Shown: positions 23,528 through 32,740, counted from the first letter of the stretch. The stretch: DNA of 64,000 bases from Pararhodonellum marinum (GCF_015354735.1 NZ_JACEFJ010000002.1:186001-250000), one strand, 5' to 3'. Numbers and translations: made by a program. The notes: generated by a model from the sequence alone, not told the origin.

Positions 23528-24433
23528 ATGGATACTCCCAATCCACTCATCATCATCGGTAGCGCAAACATGGACATGGTGATCAAAACCAGCCATTTCC
23601 CAAAGCCAGGTGAAACCCTCATCGGAGGGGAATTTTTTTTTGCACCAGGCGGAAAGGGGGCCAATCAAGCGGTAGCTGCTGCAAGGGTAGGTGGTAAGGT
23701 AGTCTTTGTGTGTAGACTGGGAAAAGATGTTTTTGGTGAAAAATTCATGGAAAACTTTCAAAATGAGGGTATAGAAACCGAATTTGTAACCGTAGATCCT
23801 GATGCCCCAACTGGTGTGGCTCAAATCACTGTAGACAAAAAAGGAGAAAACACCATTTTGGTCGCATCAGGGGCTAATTTAAAGTTATGCTCAGATGATA
23901 TCATGAGCTTGAAAAGCCTCATATCTCCAGCAAGCACCATACTGATGCAATTGGAATGCCCACTTGAGCCTTTGTTGTTTGCTGCCAAAACAGCCTTCGA
24001 ACTCGGCGCTAAAGTTATATTGAATCCTGCACCTGCCCAATCTCTTCCGGACGAATTGATGGCTCACCTCTATCTGATCACGCCTAATGAATGGGAAGCT
24101 TTTACTTTGACGGGAGTAGAGATTCTGGATGAAAAAACGGCTGCTGAAGCCGCTGAAATTTTCCTGGAAAAAGGGGTTAAAAATGTCATCATCACTTTGG
24201 GTGAAAAAGGAGCCTACTTGCACACTGAAACCTATAAAGGAATACTCTCTGCAGAAAAAGTAAAGGTAGTGGACACAACAGCGGCAGGGGACACCTTTAA
24301 CGGCGTGTTGGCGGTACAAATCGCCCAAGGTAAATCCATGGTAGAAGCAGTCAAACTGGCCAATAGAGCTGCTGCCTTGAGTGTTCAAAAAATGGGTGCT
24401 CAACCTTCTATACCTTTTCTTAGTGAATTATGA
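23528..24433 (+). CDS. rbsK: ribokinase (PfkB family)
   Basis: A 301-residue cytoplasmic sugar kinase that forms ribose 5-phosphate. The N-terminal PfkB signature region is GGEFFFAPGGKGANQAVAAA; the C-terminal signature holds the catalytic Asp in DTTAAGDTFNGVLA; NPAPAQSLP and ITPNEWEAFTLTG are typical of ribokinase. First gene of a three-gene unit with a nucleoside hydrolase (19 bases on) and a sugar permease (12 bases further). This context strongly suggests ribose freed from nucleosides as substrate. Confidence 0.9.
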   Translation: MDTPNPLIIIGSANMDMVIKTSHFPKPGETLIGGEFFFAPGGKGANQAVAAARVGGKVVFVCRLGKDVFGEKFMENFQNEGIETEFVTVDPDAPTGVAQITVDKKGENTILVASGANLKLCSDDIMSLKSLISPASTILMQLECPLEPLLFAAKTAFELGAKVILNPAPAQSLPDELMAHLYLITPNEWEAFTLTGVEILDEKTAAEAAEIFLEKGVKNVIITLGEKGAYLHTETYKGILSAEKVKVVDTTAAGDTFNGVLAVQIAQGKSMVEAVKLANRAAALSVQKMGAQPSIPFLSEL

Positions 24434-24452
24434 TACAACCCAAAATTAATTT

Positions 24453-25457
24453 ATGAAGCTTAAATCAAATTCTTACCTTTTCTTTTCTCTGATTTGTATT
24501 TGCCTAATATCCTGCAATCCGGAACCAACCAAAATACGAGTGATTTTTGACACCGACACTAACAATGAATTGGATGACCAATTTGCATTGGCATATCTTT
24601 TGTTCAATGGGCACATCTTTGACATAGAAGGCGTTACTGTAAATGCAACAAGGAGTGGAGGAAAAATAGAGGAACATTATGAAGAGGCCAAAAGAATTCT
24701 TCAATTGGCAAACCTGTACCAGGATATTCCTTTGTTGAAAGGTGCAAATGGATCATTTGAGGAAATCAGAGGTGATTTGGCCCGTTCCACGTATGATGGA
24801 AAAGACGCGGTGGATTTTATCATTGAGCAAGCAAATGCAGACCATCCATCAAAATTGATTGTTTTGGCTGTGGGAAAACTGACCAATGTAGCCCTGGCTC
24901 TGGAAAGGGATACAGCACTCAGGTCCAAAATCGAGGTGGTCTGGCTAGGGTCCAATTATCCCAAACCCGGCGAATACAATCAGGACAATGATACGGTTGC
25001 TTTAAATTATGTTCTGAAAACTGCCGTTCCTTTTGAAATGGTAACTGTTCGGTATGGTGCATCAAGTGGAACTGATGCTGTCAAGGCCACTAAATCGGAA
25101 ATCGAAGCCAATATGCCAGGTTTGGGGCCTAAATCCGATCAACCGGTCACAGGGAGGCATGGGGGTAGCTTTGTTCATTTTGGAGATTATGCGGTCAATC
25201 TTTTCGAACACATTGACTATCATGGTGATCCGCCCTCAAGAGCCCTCTTTGATATGGCAGCAGTGGCCATTTTGAAAAATCCCGAGTGGGCCAAAAACAA
25301 GGAAATCCCTGCCCCTGTATTGATGGACAATGCGTGGCAGGAACTTCCTGAAAACCCCCGTCGAATAATACTTTGGGAAGATTTTGACAAAAATGCCATC
25401 ATGGAAGATTTTTATTCCACCATGAGGAATCCGCAATTGGTCAAACCTAAACTATAA
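24453..25457 (+). CDS. nucleoside hydrolase (IUNH family), lipoprotein
   Basis: A 334-residue enzyme that splits nucleosides (or related N-ribosides) into ribose and base. It carries the Ca-binding signature IFDTDTNNELDDQFAL near residue 30. A lipoprotein signal (ICLISCNPEP) places it on a membrane facing the periplasm. DNDTVALNYVL and the C-terminal HGDPPSRALFDMAAVA, with the second-shell Asp, complete the site. Between ribokinase and a sugar permease: outside cleavage, ribose uptake, phosphorylation. Substrate preference cannot be read from sequence. Confidence 0.88.
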   Translation: MKLKSNSYLFFSLICICLISCNPEPTKIRVIFDTDTNNELDDQFALAYLLFNGHIFDIEGVTVNATRSGGKIEEHYEEAKRILQLANLYQDIPLLKGANGSFEEIRGDLARSTYDGKDAVDFIIEQANADHPSKLIVLAVGKLTNVALALERDTALRSKIEVVWLGSNYPKPGEYNQDNDTVALNYVLKTAVPFEMVTVRYGASSGTDAVKATKSEIEANMPGLGPKSDQPVTGRHGGSFVHFGDYAVNLFEHIDYHGDPPSRALFDMAAVAILKNPEWAKNKEIPAPVLMDNAWQELPENPRRIILWEDFDKNAIMEDFYSTMRNPQLVKPKL

Positions 25458-25469
25458 CCTTACTCCACC

Positions 25470-26459
25470 ATGTACATCATAGATTCCTATGGGCTTGCCA
25501 TTTTCTTCTGTGTGATTACCATGCTTTGCTGGGGTTCATGGGCAAACACCCAAAAATTGGTTGCCTCCACCTGGAGATTTGAATTGTTTTACTGGGATTA
25601 TGTCTTGGGTATTGTGTTTTTGGCTTTTTTATTCGGGATTACCTTGGGCAGTACAGGGTCAGATGGCAGAAATTTCTGGGAGGACCTTCAGCAAGCCCAT
25701 CTTCTGAATTATGGACTGGCTGTCTTAGGGGGAGTTATTTTTAATTTGGCTAATATCCTCATTGTTGCAGCGATTGCATATGCTGGCATGGCTGTGGCCT
25801 TTCCCGTAGGCATCGGACTGGCCTTGGTTTTGGGGGTATTGGTGAATTATGTTTCTGCTCAAATAGGTGATCCCTTGTTTTTGTTTGTTGGGGTAGCCTT
25901 TGTTACCGGGGCCATTATTTTGGATGCAATGGCTTATAAAAAAATTGCCAAAGAAACCCAAAAATCTTCCCGCAAAGGCTTGATCTTGGCTTTAGTAGGT
26001 GGTTTTTTGATGTCTTTTTTTTACTTTTTCGTTGCAAAGTCCATGTCTTTGGACTTTTCTAATCCCGCAATCGGAAAATTCACTCCCTATGCCGCTGTGT
26101 TCATCTTTTCATTGGGAATACTTGCCAGTAATTTCATTTTCAATACTTATCTGATGCGCAATCCTATTGAAGGTGCCAGACTTTCTTACGGGCAATATTT
26201 TGAAGGGAATTTTACCCAACACCTCATGGGCATTTTGGGCGGAATAATCTGGTGCGTAGGTATGTCCTTCAGCATCATAGCGGCTGAGAAAGCAGGGCCT
26301 GCCATATCCTATGGCCTTGGCCAAGGGGCCACCATGGTAGCGGCCTTTTGGGGGGTATTTATCTGGAGAGAACTGGATGCCGCTCCAAAAAGCATGATTT
26401 GGGGGATGTTTAGTTTGTTTATTGTAGGACTTATTTTAATTGTATATGCTGGAATTTAA
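25470..26459 (+). CDS. GRP/DMT-family sugar permease, probable ribose importer
   Basis: A 329-residue membrane protein with about ten hydrophobic helices, beginning LAIFFCVITMLCWGSWANTQ; the glycine- and small-residue-rich helices and this first helix are typical of glucose/ribose uptake proteins of the GRP group (RbsU/GlcU-like). Third gene of the ribokinase-nucleoside hydrolase unit, 12 bases downstream, which supports ribose as cargo by context. Its stop codon directly abuts the stop codon of the convergent fbpC gene, with no base between. Confidence 0.82.
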   Translation: MYIIDSYGLAIFFCVITMLCWGSWANTQKLVASTWRFELFYWDYVLGIVFLAFLFGITLGSTGSDGRNFWEDLQQAHLLNYGLAVLGGVIFNLANILIVAAIAYAGMAVAFPVGIGLALVLGVLVNYVSAQIGDPLFLFVGVAFVTGAIILDAMAYKKIAKETQKSSRKGLILALVGGFLMSFFYFFVAKSMSLDFSNPAIGKFTPYAAVFIFSLGILASNFIFNTYLMRNPIEGARLSYGQYFEGNFTQHLMGILGGIIWCVGMSFSIIAAEKAGPAISYGLGQGATMVAAFWGVFIWRELDAAPKSMIWGMFSLFIVGLILIVYAGI

Positions 26460-27497
26460 TCAATAAGCTTCTTCCAGTAAAAATTCTTTTAGCGTAAAAA
26501 ACACCCTATCGCTGGGGTTGAATTTTTTGTTGGGCTGTGTCTTGATGCTGATCCGCTTTCCATCTTCATCAGCAAGTTTTACGATTTGATGATCTCCAAA
26601 ATAAGCTACTTTGAAGAGTTTCCCATTGAGGTATTGATCATGGCTCTTTTTGATGAGGGCATGTTCGGGCCGAAAAAGGATTCTGACCCTATTTTTGAAA
26701 TCCTTAGCCCTATCGTCCTTCATAAAACCAAAAGGAGTATAAAAACCCTCCACCGTAGGCACCCCAATAATCTGGTTCATTTTTCCGAAAAAATTAGCCA
26801 CATAGGGGTTTTCAGGCCTTTCATACAAGACTTGTGGAACATCGATTTGCTGAAGGTATCCCTTGTGCAGGATGGCAATGCGATCTGCCGTGGATAAGGC
26901 ATCCCGAGTATCATGTGTCACAAAAATGGCTGTAACGCCACTTCTTTTGATGATTTGCCGGATTTCTTCCCTTACCTGGTCTTTCAACATCGCATCCAAA
27001 TTACTGAAAGGCTCATCCAACAACAGCACCTTGGGATTGGGCGCTATGGCTCTGGCCAAGGCCACCCGCTGCTGTTGACCTCCGGAAAGCTGATGAGGAT
27101 ACTTGCTGAAGTCTTCCTTCAGACCGACCAATTTAAGGGTTTCTTTGGCGATTTTTTCCCGATCACCCTGAACATATTTCAACCCGAACTTTACATTTTC
27201 AAGAATGGTAAGGTGGGGAAACAGCGCGTAATCCTGGAATACCATCCCTATTTTCCTTTCGTGGGCGGGTACAGATAAATTTCCTTCCACTATTTTTTGA
27301 CCGGAAAGGATGATGTAGCCGGCATCTGGGTGTTCCAATCCAGCAATCAACCTCAAAAGGGTGGTTTTACCCGAACCGCTTTCTCCAACCAATGCCAGAA
27401 TTTCACCCTCTTCCACGTCAAAAGACACCTTGTTGACAGCAAATTCTTTTGATTTAGAATATGTTTTGGTGATTTCTAGGAGCGATAAAATGATCAT
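26460..27497 (-). CDS. fbpC: Fe(III) ABC transporter, ATP-binding subunit
   Basis: A 345-residue ABC ATPase. Walker A is GESGSGKTT, the Q-loop DYALFPHLT, the signature LSGGQQQR, Walker B LLLDEPFSNLDA and the switch His in VTHDTRDAL; the C-terminal about 100 residues form the regulatory TOBE-like domain of FbpC/PotA types. Last gene of the fbpABC operon (17 bases after fbpB). Energises iron import through FbpB. Gene order and the Fe-type binding protein support iron as substrate rather than polyamine or sulfate. Confidence 0.92.
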   Translation of the reverse strand: MIILSLLEITKTYSKSKEFAVNKVSFDVEEGEILALVGESGSGKTTLLRLIAGLEHPDAGYIILSGQKIVEGNLSVPAHERKIGMVFQDYALFPHLTILENVKFGLKYVQGDREKIAKETLKLVGLKEDFSKYPHQLSGGQQQRVALARAIAPNPKVLLLDEPFSNLDAMLKDQVREEIRQIIKRSGVTAIFVTHDTRDALSTADRIAILHKGYLQQIDVPQVLYERPENPYVANFFGKMNQIIGVPTVEGFYTPFGFMKDDRAKDFKNRVRILFRPEHALIKKSHDQYLNGKLFKVAYFGDHQIVKLADEDGKRISIKTQPNKKFNPSDRVFFTLKEFLLEEAY

Positions 27498-27514
27498 TCA
27501 GTCAGACCCTTGCT

Positions 27515-29152
27515 TTAAACTTCTCTGTTTTTGATCATCTTATTCAGGAAAATAATCGGAATGATCCCTGTCAAAATGATGACCAAAGCTGCATTCGCCG
27601 ATTCCGCAATCATTTCATTGGTTGCCATGTCAAAGGCCTTGGTTGCCAAAGTATGATAGTTGAAGGGACGCAAAATCAAAGTTAAGGGTAATTCCTTTAA
27701 AACATCCACAAATACAAGTAATATCCCCGTGAACAAACCGGTTTTTATCAAAGGAAGGTCTATTTTCCACAAAGTCCTGGAACTTCTCGTTCCGAGAAGC
27801 CTGCTGGCCTCATTGACATGGATACCTATTTTTTGGAAGCCTGCATCTACTGGATTGTAACCCACTGCCATGAAACGGACCACATACGCAAAACCCAGGG
27901 CAAATAAGGTTCCTGAAAAAATCAATCCTGGATTGTAATTAGGAAAAAAGGTACTGAAAACCCATTTGTCAAACGCCAAAAAGGGAATCATGATACCAAC
28001 AGCAATCACTGCACCTGGCACTGCATAACCAAGCGTGGCTATTTTTGTGACATTTTTGACCCAATTAAAAGGACTCAACCGCAAGGCATACAATAAAACC
28101 ACAGAAAATAACACTACCAAAATACCGGAAATGGCAGCCAGGCTGAAACTACGGTAAATCAGCATAAGAAAATCAGCATTGGCTACCTTATGGTAAGTCA
28201 TGCTGACCCAATACAGAATCTGAAGGAAAGGTATAAAAAAACTGACTGCAAATAGGGTGGCACAAATGCTAAAATATAGGGCTTTTTTACCCGAGGATAC
28301 GTTTACCCTTGCGGTAGGTTTATGGCTGGAGGCATTGAAAGAATACCGCTTATTCCCTCTCTGTAAAGACTCTATATAAAGAATCACAAAAACAAAAACC
28401 ATTAAAATACCTGCGAGGTAAATGGCAGTAGAAGCATCACCCATGGAAAACCACGCCCTGAAGATGCCAGTCGTGAAGGTATTGACCCCAAAATATTTGA
28501 CAGTGCCATAATCATTCAACACTTCCATACTCGCAAGGGCAATTCCAGCCACTATAGCTGGCCGCGCCAAAGGTAAAGCCACTTTGATGAAAGTATTCAA
28601 CCGGTTGGAGCCCAACAGGGAAGCGGCCTCCTGAAGTGTCTTTGATTGCTGAAGAAATGAAGTCCGTGAAATCAGGAAAACATAGGGAAAGAGGGTTATT
28701 GAAAGTATAAAAATGGCCCCCGGTAAATTCATGATGTCAATAAGACTCCCTCTCACAGAAATACCTAGGGTATTTCTTAAAAAGCCCTGAATAGGTCCGG
28801 TGTAATCCAATATACCCACATAAGTATAAGCCATGATATAGCCTGGAAACCCCAAAGGTAGGATCAACAGCCATTCAAAATATTTTCTGCCTGGGAAATT
28901 ATAATTGGATACAAGCCACGCGGTACTTACACCGAGGAGGAAAGTGACAAGAGCCACCCCGATCAATAGCAATAGGGTATTTTGAAAATATCCAAAAAGC
29001 AGGTTATCCACAATATGGGACCAACTGCTTCCCGGTTTTTCAAACAATTTGAATAAAATGGTGCCAATAGGTGTCACCACAGCCAAGAGAATCAGCAAAG
29101 CAAAACCTGCCCATCTGTTCCACCAGTAATAGTTTCTTTTGACTAATTCCAA
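27515..29152 (-). CDS. fbpB: Fe(III) ABC transporter, fused permease
   Basis: A 545-residue inner-membrane protein with about 12 helices in two halves, each with its own ABC permease signature (EAASLLGSNRLNTFIKVALP in the first half and EASRLLGTRSSRTLWKIDLP in the second). This doubled arrangement is characteristic of FbpB-type iron permeases. It starts 12 bases after fbpA and is followed by fbpC. It moves ferric iron from the periplasm to the cytoplasm. Confidence 0.92.
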   Translation of the reverse strand: MELVKRNYYWWNRWAGFALLILLAVVTPIGTILFKLFEKPGSSWSHIVDNLLFGYFQNTLLLLIGVALVTFLLGVSTAWLVSNYNFPGRKYFEWLLILPLGFPGYIMAYTYVGILDYTGPIQGFLRNTLGISVRGSLIDIMNLPGAIFILSITLFPYVFLISRTSFLQQSKTLQEAASLLGSNRLNTFIKVALPLARPAIVAGIALASMEVLNDYGTVKYFGVNTFTTGIFRAWFSMGDASTAIYLAGILMVFVFVILYIESLQRGNKRYSFNASSHKPTARVNVSSGKKALYFSICATLFAVSFFIPFLQILYWVSMTYHKVANADFLMLIYRSFSLAAISGILVVLFSVVLLYALRLSPFNWVKNVTKIATLGYAVPGAVIAVGIMIPFLAFDKWVFSTFFPNYNPGLIFSGTLFALGFAYVVRFMAVGYNPVDAGFQKIGIHVNEASRLLGTRSSRTLWKIDLPLIKTGLFTGILLVFVDVLKELPLTLILRPFNYHTLATKAFDMATNEMIAESANAALVIILTGIIPIIFLNKMIKNREV

Positions 29153-29164
29153 ACCATTTTGGTT

Positions 29165-30193
29165 TTATTTCCACCCTACCCGGTCGAAAATGACGACCGC
29201 ATCATTATTTCTTTCTCCAAGTACGGATAAATTGATTTCATCAGATTTAAAGGACCCCCAATTTTGTAACAACTCTGACATGCTTACTGTAGGATTCACT
29301 GGATACTCGAAATTGATTTCAGCCAGTACTTTCTGGGCTTCTTGCTGCGAAAGAAACTCCAACAATTTGATGGCGTTTTCACGGTTTGGAGCATGTTTGG
29401 TAACTCCTGCTCCGGAGACATTGATATGGGTACCTCGATCATTCTGGTTAGGGAAAAATACACCTACTTTTTCTCCTGCCTTTCTTTCTTCCTCATTGCT
29501 GTCATGTAACATCAGACCTATGTAATAGGTATTGACGATAGCAATATCACCCTCTCCAGATGCCACACCTTTGATTTGATCACGGTCAGAGCCTTTAGGA
29601 TCCCTGCCCATATTGGCCAACAAACCTGCTGCCCAATCCTCTGCACCTTGTTCTCCATGAGCAGCGATAATCGAGGCGAGTAAAGATTGATTGTAAATGT
29701 TTTCTGAAGAACGGGTGAGTATTTTTCCTTTCCACTGTGGTTCCGTCAAGGCTTCATATGTGCTCAAATCTTCTGGATTCACTCTTTCTTTGCTGTAGGC
29801 AAGCACCCTAGCTCTGTAGGTTAGGCCAAACCAATAGCCTTCGGGTTCGCGGAATTTGGCAGGAATGTTCTTCTCGAGTTCCTCACTGCTGACCGTCTGT
29901 AGCAAATCTTTCGCCTTTGCCCGGTGAAGTCTGCCTGCATCTACAGTAATCAGGACATCAGCAGGGGAACTTGCCCCTTCCAATTCCAGTTTTTGGATCA
30001 GTTCGTCTGCACTTGCACTGACCACATTCACTTTTATTCCGGTTTTTTCGGCAAAAGCATCGAAAAGCTGTTGATCTGCTTCATAATGGCGGTGCGTGTA
30101 GACATTAACCTCGTTTTTTTCGGCGCGATTGCAACCCCAGAACAAGGTTCCAAAAACAAAAAAAGCAGCAAATAATTTGAAATTTTGTCTCAT
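29165..30193 (-). CDS. fbpA: Fe(III) ABC transporter, periplasmic binding protein
   Basis: A 342-residue ferric-binding protein. The N-terminus is a lipoprotein-type signal (lipobox LFWGC), so it is likely tethered to the inner membrane. The start VNVYTHRHYEADQQLFDAF is typical of FbpA, and the paired Tyr in IVNTYYIGL are the expected iron ligands. First gene of fbpABC. It is divergent from oxyR, and a palindrome at 30227-30243 sits in the shared promoter, so iron or redox control is likely. Confidence 0.92.
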   Translation of the reverse strand: MRQNFKLFAAFFVFGTLFWGCNRAEKNEVNVYTHRHYEADQQLFDAFAEKTGIKVNVVSASADELIQKLELEGASSPADVLITVDAGRLHRAKAKDLLQTVSSEELEKNIPAKFREPEGYWFGLTYRARVLAYSKERVNPEDLSTYEALTEPQWKGKILTRSSENIYNQSLLASIIAAHGEQGAEDWAAGLLANMGRDPKGSDRDQIKGVASGEGDIAIVNTYYIGLMLHDSNEEERKAGEKVGVFFPNQNDRGTHINVSGAGVTKHAPNRENAIKLLEFLSQQEAQKVLAEINFEYPVNPTVSMSELLQNWGSFKSDEINLSVLGERNNDAVVIFDRVGWK

Positions 30194-30211
30194 ACGAATT
30201 GATTTGAAAGC

Positions 30212-30219
30212 CGAAATTA
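30212..30219 (-). promoter_or_regulatory. candidate -7 box of fbpABC
   Basis: TAATTTCG on the minus strand matches seven of eight positions of TAnnTTTG; it ends about 18 bases before the fbpA ATG. The palindrome at 30227-30243 lies just upstream, in the region of the -33 contact. Confidence 0.4.
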
Positions 30220-30226
30220 ATCATTA

Positions 30227-30243
30227 TTTAAATTAAATCTAAA
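30227..30243. promoter_or_regulatory. near-perfect palindrome between fbpA and oxyR, candidate metalloregulator site
   Basis: TTTAAATTAAATCTAAA: 8-base arms around one central base with a single mismatch. The size, AT-richness and TTTA/TAAA ends recall DtxR/MntR- or Fur-type operators. It covers the space between -33 and -7 of the fbp promoter and the -33 region of the oxyR promoter. The protein that binds is unknown. Confidence 0.45.
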
Positions 30244-30261
30244 TAAAACAGAAAACATTTT

Positions 30262-30269
30262 TATCTTTG
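30262..30269 (+). promoter_or_regulatory. -7 promoter box, probably oxyR
   Basis: TATCTTTG matches TAnnTTTG exactly and lies 120 bases before the oxyR ATG. A weaker box, TAATTTCG (30292-30299), is closer. If the first is used, oxyR has a leader of over 100 bases. Confidence 0.45.
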
Positions 30270-30389
30270 ATTCTGGATTGCAAACAGGGAATAATTTCGT
30301 TTATCTGTGAAGATTGACTTTTATACGCTCTTTTCTCGGTTAAACCCTTGTTTTCATTACACCTATTTCCATTCTTACTATTTCAAGTT

Positions 30390-31322
30390 ATGACCATTCA
30401 ACAACTGGAATACATTATTGCGGTAGATCGGCATCGGCATTTTGGACATGCCGCTGAATCTTGCTTTGTAACCCAACCCACATTAAGTGCTCAAGTCAAC
30501 AAGCTGGAAAGAGAATTGGAAGTCATCATTTTTGATAGGAGCAAAATGCCCGTAATTCCTACCGAAACTGGCACCCAAATCATCACGCTTGCGAAAAGAG
30601 TGGTTGCTGAAAGCAAGGGGATTTTGGAATTGGTTTCTCAATTGAAAGGAGACGTCAGCGGTGAGATTAAATTAGGCATCATACCTACTTTAGCTCCCTA
30701 CCTGCTGCACCTTTTTGTACGTCGTTTTCTGGAAAAATATCCTAAAGTACAGCTAAGGGTAGAAGAAATGATCACAGAAGAAGTGGTCAAAAGACTGAAA
30801 AACGACGAATTGGATTTAGGTATCATTGTGACCCCTATAGATGAACCTGGAATCCTTGAAAAGCCTCTTTTTTATGAAAAATTTCTGGCCTACCTCTCAA
30901 AGGACCATCCCTTACTTAAAAAGAAAAAGATCACGGTGAAGGCTTTGATGGAAGAGGACCTTTGGATTTTACAACAGGGTCATTGTTTTAGGGAACAAGT
31001 ATTGAACCTTTGTGACAAACAAGGCACCAACAAAATGAATTTTCAATATGAGAGTGGTTCTTTGGAAGGCTTAAAAAATATGGTGAACAGTTACCAAGGC
31101 ATCACCTTGTTGCCTGAACTCGCCACCGCTGATTTAGGAGAAGAAGAAAAGCAACGCCTAAGGGAATTTGAGGGGGAGCAACCCATTAGGGAAGTCAGTA
31201 TCATATTGACGCGCAACTTTCTGAAAAGAAAATTGGTGGAATTGCTATATCAGGAAATCCTAGAGTCAATACCCGAGCGAATGGGTAGCAAAGCATTCGG
31301 AAAAGTGGTGCGCTTTAAATAA
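30390..31322 (+). CDS. oxyR: LysR-family peroxide sensor OxyR
   Basis: The open frame begins at 30348, but the ATG at 30390 gives the standard LysR start MTIQQLEYIIAVDRHRHFGH (310 residues). The N-terminal helix-turn-helix is followed by the effector domain. Cys199 and Cys208, in GHCFREQVLNLCDK, have the exact spacing and numbering of the peroxide-sensing pair of E. coli OxyR, so it should form the activating disulfide. It is divergent from the fbpABC iron importer, which fits control of iron uptake under peroxide stress. Confidence 0.94.
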   Translation: MTIQQLEYIIAVDRHRHFGHAAESCFVTQPTLSAQVNKLERELEVIIFDRSKMPVIPTETGTQIITLAKRVVAESKGILELVSQLKGDVSGEIKLGIIPTLAPYLLHLFVRRFLEKYPKVQLRVEEMITEEVVKRLKNDELDLGIIVTPIDEPGILEKPLFYEKFLAYLSKDHPLLKKKKITVKALMEEDLWILQQGHCFREQVLNLCDKQGTNKMNFQYESGSLEGLKNMVNSYQGITLLPELATADLGEEEKQRLREFEGEQPIREVSIILTRNFLKRKLVELLYQEILESIPERMGSKAFGKVVRFK

Positions 31323-31326
31323 GCTA

Positions 31327-32550
31327 TTATTTGGATGAAAGAGAATTTCCTGCTGACATTAGCCCTGATTGAGTCGCCATCTCATTCCACACTTCCAAAA
31401 ATGAATTTTTATACTCTTCTTGATCCAAAGAGACATTGGAAAATAAAATCAGACCCACATTTCTTTCGGGGTTAAAGGCCAAAGCTGTGGCCGTGCCCAG
31501 ATCTTCTCCGAGATGAAGCAGATATCCATCGGGACTTTTTACCCAAAATATTCCCTTATAGGACTCCATGCTCTCTTTATTTTCGGCCATCAATTGTTGA
31601 TAAACCTCCTCATCAAACAATTTGCCTTTTCCTTGATAGCCCAGCATCAGTTCTTTTAAAAGCATCCCTAGGTCATTGGTGGAAGTCATTAAACCTCCAT
31701 CTGGAAAAGTTATCAAGGCATAATTAGGAAGCGGAAGATTGGTCCCAATATAATGGGTGATAAAATCCTGTTCTTTTGCATCCGAAAGACTCCAAAAGGT
31801 ATTTTTCATCCCCATTGGCGAAAAAACAGTGTTTTGGGTCAAGGTGGCATAAGGCTGTTCAGTGGCCTCTTGAATGATAAAAGCCAAAAGGGCAGCACCA
31901 ATGTTGGAAAATTCATAAACTGCTCCGGGTTCGGACTTCAGGAAGTTCCGGTTACTGTACCATCGGCCGCCCCTTGTCAAGACATTTTCCAAAAATACCC
32001 CCATGGCCATGGGAATGTTTTCTTGGTATTTTTTGGAAAACCGTTTGTATTCAGAAGGAACTTTTGTACCGGAAGGAAATATTTCCTCAGTAAAAATGTA
32101 CCGCTTTTCATTATTTTCCGCATCTCTGATTCCAGAGGTGTGGGTTGCCAAATGCCGAATGGTGATGGATTTCCCGCTGGCAAAAGGATGGACTATTTCA
32201 AAAGGCAGGTAGTCGTTGATGTCATCATCCAAGCCTAATTTTCCATTATTTATGGCTTGCATCAGGACAAGACCTATGACAGTTTGTGAGGCGGATCCGA
32301 TATTTTGAAGGGTATTTTGTGTATAGGGCTTTGCTTTTTCAACATCTGCAAACCCATACCCTTTCTGAAACAAAAAGCCTTCTTGATTGACAATGGCCAC
32401 TGAGAAACCGGGAAGTTTGTTCTCGTCAGCCAAAGTTTTAAGTTTGGCATCAAGAGTTTCCCAATTGTCTTGAGCCTGAACATATGAATATAAGCCAAGG
32501 AGTAATCCCAACATCGGTAAAACCAACCTATATCCTTTTCCCAATACCAT
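31327..32550 (-). CDS. exported beta-lactamase-fold serine hydrolase homologue with altered active site
   Basis: A 407-residue protein with signal peptide (ending YSYVQA) and the class C beta-lactamase / DD-peptidase fold. The family motif SxxK reads Ser86-Ala-Ser-Gln89 (GSASQTVIG), so the general-base Lys is Gln. The second motif YxN reads Phe214-Ser-Asn216 (YEFSNIG), so the Tyr is Phe. The third, HxG, is kept (LHLGEDLG). Losing both Lys and Tyr should abolish normal acylation, so it may be a binding protein or use changed chemistry. Flanks: oxyR stop 4 bases away (convergent), SDR gene upstream on the same strand. Confidence 0.85.
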   Translation of the reverse strand: MVLGKGYRLVLPMLGLLLGLYSYVQAQDNWETLDAKLKTLADENKLPGFSVAIVNQEGFLFQKGYGFADVEKAKPYTQNTLQNIGSASQTVIGLVLMQAINNGKLGLDDDINDYLPFEIVHPFASGKSITIRHLATHTSGIRDAENNEKRYIFTEEIFPSGTKVPSEYKRFSKKYQENIPMAMGVFLENVLTRGGRWYSNRNFLKSEPGAVYEFSNIGAALLAFIIQEATEQPYATLTQNTVFSPMGMKNTFWSLSDAKEQDFITHYIGTNLPLPNYALITFPDGGLMTSTNDLGMLLKELMLGYQGKGKLFDEEVYQQLMAENKESMESYKGIFWVKSPDGYLLHLGEDLGTATALAFNPERNVGLILFSNVSLDQEEYKNSFLEVWNEMATQSGLMSAGNSLSSK

Positions 32551-32740
32551 CTGTAGCCTAATTGGTGTGATATAAAAATAAGGATTTTTTTGAATAATTA
32601 ATGGCTTTGATCAATAAGAATTGGATAATAGAAAAACTTCCAATCGTCGAAAATAACCCTAAAGCCAACCTACAAAGCTGACTGAAGGCCATCAAAACCA
32701 GGCTATATTTTATAAAGTACAGAGTTAGAAACAAATCCTA

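Noticed and set aside
23891-24403. A 170-codon minus-strand frame
   Set aside because: Antisense to the ribokinase gene; rich in Cys, Phe and Ser as expected for a shadow.
30348-30389. N-terminal extension of OxyR
   Set aside because: LysR proteins start directly at the helix-turn-helix, and the Cys numbering fits the later start exactly.
18887-31322. A single oxidative-stress island from ohr to oxyR
   Set aside because: The genes are separated by sugar and transport operons with their own promoters; the nearness looks incidental.
31753-32238. A 161-codon plus-strand frame
   Set aside because: Antisense to the serine-hydrolase homologue and unrelated to any family.
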